This document shows, one piece after another, positions 1 to 5,760 of a stretch of DNA of 6,096 nt. The notes beneath the pieces were generated by a model. That model was not told the origin of the DNA, searched no databases, and saw nothing but the letters and a program-made list of their open reading frames with translations. The stretch is from Gammaproteobacteria bacterium UBA4475 (GTDB lineage: Bacteria > Pseudomonadota > Gammaproteobacteria > Pseudomonadales > Azotimanducaceae). The translations under genes and the position numbers were made by a program. Every line of letters starts with the position of its first letter. The stretch's first letter is position 1. The stretch is from assembly GCA_002389265.1 (NCBI GenBank), contig DGOD01000298.1, positions 1 to 6,096 on the forward strand, in the 5' to 3' direction.

Positions 1-89
1 TCCTCTAATAACCGCCGCGCGATGAATAAGCCGATGCCTTTGTGCCCTGCCGAAACGAGCGCTTTTTTGCCTATAAGTTCTAAGTTCAT
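1..89 (-). CDS. Short-chain dehydrogenase/reductase (SDR), N-terminal fragment
   Basis: Only the first 29 codons are present; the gene continues beyond the left edge. The start ATG is at 87-89. A good Shine-Dalgarno sequence, TAAGG (98-102), sits about 8 bases upstream of it, which supports this start. The peptide has the classic SDR opening: a short beta strand (GKKALV, residues 7-12), a glycine-rich nucleotide-binding turn (SAGHKGIG, residues 13-20) and an amphipathic helix (LFIARRLLE). This is the Rossmann TGxxxGxG dinucleotide-binding motif, with Ser for Thr and Ala for the first Gly; such variants occur in real SDRs. Known of the family: cytoplasmic NAD(P)-dependent oxidoreductases of roughly 250 residues. 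The catalytic Ser-Tyr-Lys residues would lie outside the window, so substrate and reaction cannot be given. The gene shares the strand of its neighbours, but a terminator and about 500 empty bases separate it from the receptor gene, so it is probably transcribed on its own. Confidence 0.85.
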   Translation of the reverse strand, partial: MNLELIGKKALVSAGHKGIGLFIARRLLE

Positions 90-113
90 GAATCCATCCT
101 TACGAAAATCTTA

Positions 114-125
114 AGGGTTAACCCT
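114..125. promoter_or_regulatory. Perfect 12-bp palindrome, candidate operator of the SDR gene
   Basis: AGGGTTAACCCT is a perfect 12-base inverted repeat whose near edge is 24 bases upstream of the SDR start codon. Its core GGGTTAACCC differs at one base from the core of a second palindrome 81 bases further upstream. A repressor bound here would block the start of the SDR transcript. A TTGAAC hexamer lies on the minus strand just upstream (126-133 region) and could be a weak -35 element, but no convincing -10 follows at the right distance. The operator role is inference; the symmetry is directly visible. Confidence 0.4.
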
Positions 126-586
126 CCGTTCAAACCATAGTACGAATCCGATACCTTTGCACAAGCCTGCAAACGCGTTTTTTGGGTGGCACGTTGGGTA
201 AACCCAAAACAAAACTAGTCTGAAAACACCAAGAAGCTAGAGCGCTTTATCACCAGACCGCAGCGGTTGTAGCGTCAATTAGTCTCTGCAAACCAAACTC
301 TTTAATTGTGTGTGGCTGTAGGGTCCCGAATCACACGAACGCTATCTCGGGAAGAGCCAGCCCTGGTATTTGCTTTATTAAAGCCTTGGACAGCGAATGG
401 TAACCCGGAGCTAAACCTGGCGAACGTCATTCATTAAACCGAGATGCATTTTAAGGCTACGCCGTCCAAGAACACGCAGTCTGGTCTAGGCGTCGAGTAC
501 TTGGGCAGCGCGGCGCACTCCGATCCGCTGTCGGGTTACACCACCACTGAATAACTTGCCCGTCGCACCAGAGAATCAGATCACCC
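126..586. other. Intergenic region without a convincing gene
   Basis: I read this stretch in all frames. Apart from the second palindrome (194-207) it holds no recognisable feature. The longest start-to-stop frame noticed is 36 codons on the plus strand (444-554), with no ribosome binding site and no family resemblance. A roughly 60-codon open frame ending near 402 on the plus strand lacks an ATG. A weak inverted repeat, CCCGA/TCGGG, lies around 325-351. The stretch could hold decayed sequence, a long leader of the SDR gene, or an unrecognised small RNA, but nothing in it supports one of these over the others. Confidence 0.5.
194..207. promoter_or_regulatory. Second GGGTWAACCC palindrome, candidate operator
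   Basis: TTGGGTAAACCCAA has 6-base perfect arms (TTGGGT and ACCCAA) around a 2-base centre. Its core GGGTAAACCC matches that of the palindrome at 114-125 except for one base. A further half site TTGGGT lies at 182-187, in direct repeat with the left arm. Two near-identical dyads plus a half site upstream of one gene resemble a set of binding sites for a dimeric regulator. No regulator gene is visible in the window. Confidence 0.35.
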
Positions 587-625
587 AAAAAAAAAGGTAC
601 CTGACCTATTAGCTGGCCAGATACC
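587..625 (-). terminator. Rho-independent terminator of the TonB-dependent receptor gene
   Basis: Read on the minus strand, GGTATCTGGCC pairs with GGTCAGGTACC to form an uninterrupted 11-bp stem. Nine pairs are Watson-Crick and two are G-U. The loop has 8 bases and nine T residues follow immediately (plus-strand A tract 587-595). It begins about 50 bases after the receptor's stop codon. It should isolate the receptor transcript from the downstream SDR gene. Confidence 0.9.
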
Positions 626-631
626 CTTCTT

Positions 632-653
632 AAGCGCTATTTTGTTGGCGCTT
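632..653 (-). other. Small hairpin between receptor stop and terminator
   Basis: AAGCGC and GCGCTT form perfect 6-base arms around a 10-base loop, about 20 bases after the receptor stop codon and just before the terminator. There is no T tract behind it, so it is not itself a terminator. It could protect the mRNA 3' end from exonucleases, or be chance. Confidence 0.25.
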
Positions 654-674
654 CAGCTCACATCAGACAGGTGA

Positions 675-3122
675 TCAGAAATCCTGCGTAAACCTGAGCC
701 CAATGGAACGAGGTCTATGTCTTACGCCATAGATCTGTGTGCCACAGGTTCCCGTTGCACATTGTGAAGTCAAGTACTGAGCAGCATCTTCGTCAGTCGC
801 GTTTTTAACAAACAGATCGATCGAATAATTGTCACGTCGAATACCGGCTGCCAGATCAACCAGATTGCTGGCAGGCACATCGCCCCTGATCGCGTTATCA
901 GCAACGTTCAGGCTAGATCCGCGGGAACCTTCATAATTCAGCGAACCCTGAACGAATGACTCGAACCCTCCGATTTCAAAGTTATAGCGGGCCAAAACAT
1001 TACCCTTGAACTTGGCAGTTACAGGTAGTTGAGTGCCCGATGGCGCCCAGGGCGACCCATCGCTATTACAACCCACGCAATAATCGCCATCCAACTCAGA
1101 ATCGATCAAGGCAAAGGACGCTGATATTTCCAGCGCATTTGTTGGCAGCCAAAGGATCTGAGACTCCAGCCCCGTTACGTCTGCCGAGGGGCCATTGTTA
1201 ACTTGAGTAATTGCGTTCGCGCCAACAAAGGAGACTTGGAAGTCCTCCCAGTCCGCTTGGAATATAGCGCCATTGAACTGAAAAGTGCCATCAGCCCACA
1301 TGGTTTTCCAGCCAAACTCATAATTGGTCAGGAAGTCTGAGACGTACTCGGTCGCAGCCGGAGCCCGATTGATACCGCCTGGACGGTAACCTTCAGACCA
1401 GGTTGCATAAACCATGTGATCGTTAGAAAGTGACCAAGTCAGGTTTACGCGTCCGATCTGTTCACTTTCTTTAATACCCTTGTCAACATTCAGGCAAGGA
1501 GCGTCTTTATAGTCCACCTGCGTGGTGCATTTGTTCTCGCCGTTAGAGGACCACTGCGGAGTGAATCCCTGACCGAAACCAAAGAAGCCTTTAACCGTAA
1601 CTTCCGGTCTGAAGAATCGCGCACCTAAGGTGATTTCCAGATCATCGGTTATGTCATAGCTCAGGCTTCCAAAAATAGCTTCATCGGTGTCTTCTCGATC
1701 ATAACTATTAAGATAGACGGTATCAGGAAACTGCTGGGCACCCGGTTCACCGGCATTCATCAGCAGTACATCGGGAAGACCGTTGGATTTGAATGCCTGA
1801 TAGAAGTCATGCTCTTGCTTAAAGGCATACAAGCCCACCATTCCCCGTAAACGGTTCTCTACGGGAGAACTGATGCGTAACTCCGTGCTGTTCTTTGTAT
1901 AGGCGTCATCGTTGGTGAAGTAGTCACCCGGCATATTTCGGGTACCTGCATCAGCGAAAAACGCGTTAGGTGCTACGCGAGCGCCGGTATTGTCAAAACG
2001 CAAATCGGCGTAGTAGCCCGTGGTATAGATGGTGTCATACCAATAAGAGTAGTCTGAATAGTCAAACGAACCTTCAAACTCGCGATCCATATAAGAGGTA
2101 GTGAAGGTGACATCAAAACTACCGACGGTGCCTTCAATTGTCGCACCAAGCTGGTACCACTCGTCGTCCGTGTATTCGTTTTGAAAATGGGTAACTTCAT
2201 TTTCGCCCGAGACAAAGTCGCTTAGATCCTCGCCCCATGAACCTTTACCTTCAGACTGCTGTGCAATCACGGTGCCGGTTGCTGTCCAGTTATCGTTTAA
2301 ATCAATTTTAAGTGCGGCTCGACCACCGACCGTCTCGTACGTGTTGTAGTTATCCTTGGCGACATTCTGGTTATCGTTGGTGATGTCGTCCTCAGTTGTG
2401 CTTGCGCGACCAGGGAAAGTTCGGGTCCCCCTAACATTATCTACATAGCCCGCGTCAGATCGCGAATATCCCACCAGTCGAATGGCTGCCCGGTCCGAGA
2501 GTGGAATATTTACAAAACCTTCGGCGACGTAACCTGAATCATCATTATCAACAACGTTACCTTCAATGCTGTAACCGGCGGAAAATGCTGATAAATCTGG
2601 CTTGTTGGTTAGGACCCTTATCGTTCCAGCCTGCGAGCTGGCACCATAAAGCGTACCTTGAGGCCCGTTAAGCGATTCCACGCGTGCGATATCATACATG
2701 TGAATATCCAGGTTGCCCTGAATTGTGGTAATGGGCATTTCGTCCAGATACATGCCAACGCTCGGCTGAGAAGTACTTGACTGGCCATCACCAGCCGTCG
2801 CGATACCTCGCATGTAGACCAGATTGGTTCCGGCGCCTGCGATTGATTTTTGTATCGCAACACTCGGTAAGGCTTGCGTGTAATCAATAAAATCTTTGAT
2901 GCCTCTTTCACGAAGCGTATCGGTACCAAGTGAAACAATGCTGATAGGCACATCCTGCATATTCTCAGAACGTTTTTGAGCCGTAACTACGACCTCTTCG
3001 ATGGCTCTCACGGTATCGCCGTCCGCCGCTGCAGCAAAGCTGGGGCTGAGTAACAGTAAGGCTGCTGCCAGCGGGGTTTCTTTAAAACGCGGTGGTAAAT
3101 TTCTAAAACGTGATCGGTACAT
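675..3122 (-). CDS. TonB-dependent outer-membrane receptor
   Basis: A complete 815-residue ligand-gated porin that would take up a scarce nutrient across the outer membrane using energy from TonB-ExbB-ExbD. Residues 1-33 form a signal peptide: a basic start, a Leu/Ala-rich core (about 18-30) and an AAAA|DGD-like cleavage region. The TonB box and its extension follow (IEEVVVTAQKR, 41-51). The plug spans about 55-175 and ends in the typical GPQGTLYGASSQAGTIR stretch (153-169). The beta barrel fills the rest, with VYATWSEGYRPGG (571-583) and YEFGWK (601-606), and the protein ends in an aromatic residue (RFTQDF), as the BAM machinery expects. The length is normal. There is no N-terminal signalling (STN) domain, so it should not act as a sigma/anti-sigma transducer. 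Six cysteines form three close pairs (532/543, 682/685, 788/793), and a Tyr/Asp-rich loop lies near 353-373. The start ATG has AAGGG 8 bases upstream, its own promoter and a strong terminator. The style resembles receptors annotated as iron-complex or siderophore receptors, but the true ligand cannot be read from the sequence. Confidence 0.97.
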   Translation of the reverse strand: MYRSRFRNLPPRFKETPLAAALLLLSPSFAAAADGDTVRAIEEVVVTAQKRSENMQDVPISIVSLGTDTLRERGIKDFIDYTQALPSVAIQKSIAGAGTNLVYMRGIATAGDGQSSTSQPSVGMYLDEMPITTIQGNLDIHMYDIARVESLNGPQGTLYGASSQAGTIRVLTNKPDLSAFSAGYSIEGNVVDNDDSGYVAEGFVNIPLSDRAAIRLVGYSRSDAGYVDNVRGTRTFPGRASTTEDDITNDNQNVAKDNYNTYETVGGRAALKIDLNDNWTATGTVIAQQSEGKGSWGEDLSDFVSGENEVTHFQNEYTDDEWYQLGATIEGTVGSFDVTFTTSYMDREFEGSFDYSDYSYWYDTIYTTGYYADLRFDNTGARVAPNAFFADAGTRNMPGDYFTNDDAYTKNSTELRISSPVENRLRGMVGLYAFKQEHDFYQAFKSNGLPDVLLMNAGEPGAQQFPDTVYLNSYDREDTDEAIFGSLSYDITDDLEITLGARFFRPEVTVKGFFGFGQGFTPQWSSNGENKCTTQVDYKDAPCLNVDKGIKESEQIGRVNLTWSLSNDHMVYATWSEGYRPGGINRAPAATEYVSDFLTNYEFGWKTMWADGTFQFNGAIFQADWEDFQVSFVGANAITQVNNGPSADVTGLESQILWLPTNALEISASFALIDSELDGDYCVGCNSDGSPWAPSGTQLPVTAKFKGNVLARYNFEIGGFESFVQGSLNYEGSRGSSLNVADNAIRGDVPASNLVDLAAGIRRDNYSIDLFVKNATDEDAAQYLTSQCATGTCGTQIYGVRHRPRSIGLRFTQDF

Positions 3123-3167
3123 TGTCTAATCCCTTTTTGATTACAATTCCCACATTCCTACAAGTTA

Positions 3168-3188
3168 TGCGCCGCCAACGGCTACGCA
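3168..3188 (-). promoter_or_regulatory. Hairpin in the receptor mRNA leader
   Basis: On the minus strand, GCCG-TTGG-CGGC forms a tight GC-only 4-bp stem with a 4-base loop. It is extended by TGC/GCA after a 3-base bulge. It lies in the middle of the predicted leader of about 89 bases, upstream of the AAGGG ribosome binding site, which it leaves free. It is too small to match a known riboswitch. A role in mRNA stability is possible but not shown. Confidence 0.25.
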
Positions 3189-3198
3189 CAATCATTCA

Positions 3199-3221
3199 TC
3201 TTCAGTAGCTTTTCTTCAGTA
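3199..3221. repeat. 9-bp direct repeat at the receptor transcription start
   Basis: TCTTCAGTA occurs at 3199-3207 and again at 3213-3221, two perfect copies with a 14-base period. The second copy overlaps the predicted -10 element and the pair straddles the predicted transcription start. That is a position where a repressor would block the receptor promoter. It does not resemble a Fur box. Function is inferred from position only. Confidence 0.35.
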
Positions 3222-3246
3222 TAGACTCGAATTGGCACAGATTCAA
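3218..3246 (-). promoter_or_regulatory. Sigma70-type promoter of the receptor gene
   Basis: Read on the minus strand, TTGAAT (-35; 4 of 6 consensus bases, plus-strand 3241-3246) is followed by exactly 17 bases and then TATACT (-10; 5 of 6, plus-strand 3218-3223). The transcript would begin near 3211 and carry a leader of about 89 bases. An inverted repeat CGCA-TTT-TGCG (3254-3264) lies just upstream of the -35 and could bind a regulator. The rest of the gap up to the sulfotransferase stop (3265-3321) shows no convincing terminator, so some read-through from the sulfotransferase into the receptor gene is possible. Confidence 0.6.
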
Positions 3247-3321
3247 AATCGGGCGCATTTTGCGAGATCAAAAAATGAGTTTAAGCGTGGTAATCATTGG
3301 AATATCCATGCCATTGGAACG

Positions 3322-5340
3322 CTAGTAGTTTGGCACTCCAGGGTAGCACTTTAGAACGTCTCCCAACTCAATTTTTAGCGGATCAAGCCAGGCTTCATAA
3401 TTTAGCCATTGCTCCGTTCCTTCCGTGTAGATCGGTTGGCGCACCTGTTCTGAGCTTGCTGTGCGAACAGGACGGGTATTTTCGAAAAAACGTAGACAGC
3501 TAGACTCAAACGGTAAGCCGCAATAGTCAAGCAGTCGTCGCACTTCCGACTCGGTATCTCCAACGGTGCTTTCATAGTGTACGCGGTGAATTCTGCCTGG
3601 CAGGGCGTCATCAAAATGTGTCATCAATTCCACATAGTCACGATAGAAGCGCGCCATGTCGGATAAGCTATAACTAAAACTTTGACCGCGGGCATAATAC
3701 TGCTTGAAGTTGGAAAAGCAGCAACCTAGTGGGTGTCGTCTGGCATCAATGATTTTTGCATTCGGCAATATGAGATGAATCAGGCCAATATACAAAAAAT
3801 TGTTGGGCATCTTGTCGATAAAAAAGGGGCTGTTGGTTTTACGATGGACGCGGGTTGTTTCCAGATACTGCTCTCCCATCTGGCGAAGTTCCTCGGGACT
3901 CTTAGACGCAAGCACTTCGGCAAAAACAGCAATTTCAGCAGAACCTGCCTCTTCACGCAGAACTTTCGCCATACTGATGATATCCGGTAATTCGGTGGTC
4001 CCTTCCACAGCAGAGTGGCTCGATAGAATTTGCTCTAAAAGTGTGGAGCCCGACCTGGGCAGCCCAACAATAAATATTGGATCGTGCCGATGACTCCCCG
4101 AATCGGCTCTGGCGTCAAAAAATTCCCGAGTAAATTGTTTTTTCAGACTCTGGATTCGTTTGTAGTTGAGATCAGCATTATAGTTAATTTCTTGACTGTA
4201 CGTTTCATTGCCTTTCTTATAATGCTCAAAGGCTTGCGCATGATCCTTTTTATCCTCAAAAGCTTTTCCCATAGCGAAATGCAAATGAAGACGATTCTCA
4301 TTATCGAGCTCGGTGTTTGAAACTTGATGCCGCATTGAATCGAGATCATTGTCGGCAAATCTAAACGTTTTCAGGTTAGCTAGGCTCCAGTAGGCTTCTC
4401 CAAAAGACGGATTGATACTGATACTTTGACGATACGCTTCAATGCAGGTCTGCTGTTGACCTGCAGTTTTCAAAACATGGCCATAACTTAGCCAGACTTT
4501 TGCATTACCCGGATACTCATCGAGCAACCGAGCATAAAATTCAATGGCACGATCGTACTCACCAATCCGACTCAGCACCACGGCGCACAAGTTTCGATAG
4601 CTCGGAGAATTCGGATCAGCCTGCAACAAATGTTCAACCTGCACCAACGCTTCAGCGGAGTTATTTTGTCGATGCAACAAAACAGCATAACTGTAACGAG
4701 CGGATGCAAAACTAGGGGCAAGTTCCAGACACCGCAGGAATAAATTCTCAGCATCGTCATTTTGTCCGCATCGGACAGCAACCTCCCCCAGCATTCTGAT
4801 TGCGGGTACATCCGTGGGCGTTTCAAACAGATGTGTCTTTAATAACCGCTCTGCTGTTGCCATGTCGTTTTTTACCATGGCTGCAGCCGCACGCTGCAGC
4901 CTCGGGTTCTGCGTTGAACAGTGTATATGCTTGGCGTAAGCCTCATCACCCGCCTGCGTGTCTCCGATGGCCATCAGATGATCTGCGAGATAACGCCAGG
5001 CCAGAGGATGTTTAGGATTCAAAGCAACCGCTCTGCGCAGCGCCAGGACCGCCTGATCGCCCCGTCCCAGTGCTGCTTGGGTGAGTCCCAGTTCAAAGTA
5101 TGCGCCTGAAACGTTCTTCTCTACCTCTATCAGAGACTCCAGTATGTCCAGCGCTGCTCGCGGTTGGTCCAAGCGCCGTCTAGCGATGGCAAGTAGCAAT
5201 AACGCCGGCCCATGATCCGGAATCGCTTCCAAAATAGCCTGTAACTGCTCAACCGCCAGACCAGGATCGGCTTCCAGCAATTGTGAAGCGTGCTTCATTG
5301 CAACGTTAAGAGAGCCTGTTTCTTCTTGATTTGATGTCAT
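3322..5340 (-). CDS. TPR-repeat sulfotransferase (PAPS-dependent)
   Basis: From the chosen ATG the protein has 672 residues. The first 400 or so are all-helical tetratricopeptide repeats (for example residues about 78-136 and 256-340), forming a scaffold for protein or substrate binding. The last 250 or so form a sulfotransferase domain of the Sulfotransfer_3 type. The 5'-phosphosulfate loop is IFIVGLPRSGSTLLEQ (422-437). A conserved-looking GTTELP (447-452) follows and may hold the catalytic Glu. The 3'-phosphate motif is ARRHPLGCCFSNF (533-545), with the expected Arg and Ser. The C-terminal part, including SSEQVRQPI, appears complete. It should move sulfate from PAPS to a hydroxyl or amine acceptor, which is unknown. 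No signal peptide or membrane segment is seen, so it is cytoplasmic. The start is uncertain: ATG 5340 sits 10 residues before the first helix, ATG 5367 and TTG 5412 are in-frame alternatives, and none has a good Shine-Dalgarno sequence. It lies 199 bases upstream of the receptor gene on the same strand. The family assignment is firm; the substrate is not. Confidence 0.95.
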   Translation of the reverse strand: MTSNQEETGSLNVAMKHASQLLEADPGLAVEQLQAILEAIPDHGPALLLLAIARRRLDQPRAALDILESLIEVEKNVSGAYFELGLTQAALGRGDQAVLALRRAVALNPKHPLAWRYLADHLMAIGDTQAGDEAYAKHIHCSTQNPRLQRAAAAMVKNDMATAERLLKTHLFETPTDVPAIRMLGEVAVRCGQNDDAENLFLRCLELAPSFASARYSYAVLLHRQNNSAEALVQVEHLLQADPNSPSYRNLCAVVLSRIGEYDRAIEFYARLLDEYPGNAKVWLSYGHVLKTAGQQQTCIEAYRQSISINPSFGEAYWSLANLKTFRFADNDLDSMRHQVSNTELDNENRLHLHFAMGKAFEDKKDHAQAFEHYKKGNETYSQEINYNADLNYKRIQSLKKQFTREFFDARADSGSHRHDPIFIVGLPRSGSTLLEQILSSHSAVEGTTELPDIISMAKVLREEAGSAEIAVFAEVLASKSPEELRQMGEQYLETTRVHRKTNSPFFIDKMPNNFLYIGLIHLILPNAKIIDARRHPLGCCFSNFKQYYARGQSFSYSLSDMARFYRDYVELMTHFDDALPGRIHRVHYESTVGDTESEVRRLLDYCGLPFESSCLRFFENTRPVRTASSEQVRQPIYTEGTEQWLNYEAWLDPLKIELGDVLKCYPGVPNY

Positions 5341-5517
5341 ATTTAAATCGATTGTCCGAATGGGCATGAAGGTAACAGATGTTTCATGGGATTGAAAATC
5401 GACCCTTCGCAAATGATCAGAGGCATATCTCTCATCACGAACGGGCGTAGATAACAGCAGCGCCTCTAGGTTTTTAGCCGTTTTGCCTGGTCACTCTGGA
5501 ACCAATTCGCGAGGGCT

Positions 5518-5757
5518 TTCAGCAAAGAGACTCGATATACCGATCCGTTGAAGCAGGATGCTTTGGCGCAGATTATTGAGCGGGGTGATGGGCTCAGAAA
5601 AATCGCTGAAGGACTGGAGATCCGTACTAAATCGCTTTAAGCAGCTCAAGCCTAATTTCGACATCAAAGGCGGTAAAACGGCTGAGGTCAAACGAATGAA
5701 GCGAGAACCGGCTCGGGTAAGCAATGCGCGCTGATTAGTCTAAAAGGGGTGTACATT
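5518..5757 (+). pseudogene. Decayed IS3-family transposase OrfA (helix-turn-helix subunit)
   Basis: Plus-strand translation from 5521 reads SKETRYTDPLKQDALAQIIE and continues RGDGLRKIAEGLEIRTKSL. This is the OrfA pattern RYTDEFK..A...V.RG.S...A..LGIS..SLY of IS3-family insertion sequences, a DNA-binding HTH. The frame then hits TAA at 5638-5640. The homology continues one frame over, from about 5633 to 5731: NRFKQLK, then KTAEVKRMKREPARV, the usual EI+RLKREL..V leucine-zipper segment. It shifts again near 5735 to give LKGVYI (5740-5757), matching the usual RDILKKAAVYFA end. TTC at 5518-5520 stands where the start Met would be. At least two frameshifts and a lost start mean it is dead. I see no OrfB (DDE integrase) and no terminal inverted repeats, so only an eroded piece of the element remains. 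It lies directly upstream of the sulfotransferase, on the opposite strand. The match rests on remembered family patterns. Confidence 0.72.
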
Positions 5758-5760
5758 TAA

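Noticed and set aside
444..554. 36-codon plus-strand ORF between the SDR gene and the receptor terminator
   Set aside because: It has no ribosome binding site and no recognisable motif. A possible resemblance to transposase tails was considered, but the match was too loose to hold.
3095..3194. Upstream ORF in the receptor leader that overlaps the receptor start out of frame
   Set aside because: Its ATG lacks a proper Shine-Dalgarno sequence and its composition is not protein-like, so a translational attenuation role could not be supported.
5633..5642. The frameshift in the OrfA remnant as a programmed translational frameshift
   Set aside because: IS3 elements shift near the end of orfA into orfB, not in the middle of OrfA. 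There is no slippery heptamer and a second break follows, so decay is the simpler explanation.
5491..5724. 77-codon minus-strand ORF with ATG start
   Set aside because: It is antisense to the IS3 OrfA remnant, which explains the base pattern better; the minus-strand peptide resembles no family I know.
5518..5757. Reading the OrfA remnant as the C-terminal M domain of signal recognition particle protein Ffh
   Set aside because: The stretch RKIAEG...LNRFKQ superficially resembles the Ffh motif, but the flanking RYTD.LK..AL and VKRMKRE..RV segments fit IS3 OrfA in the correct order and Ffh does not.
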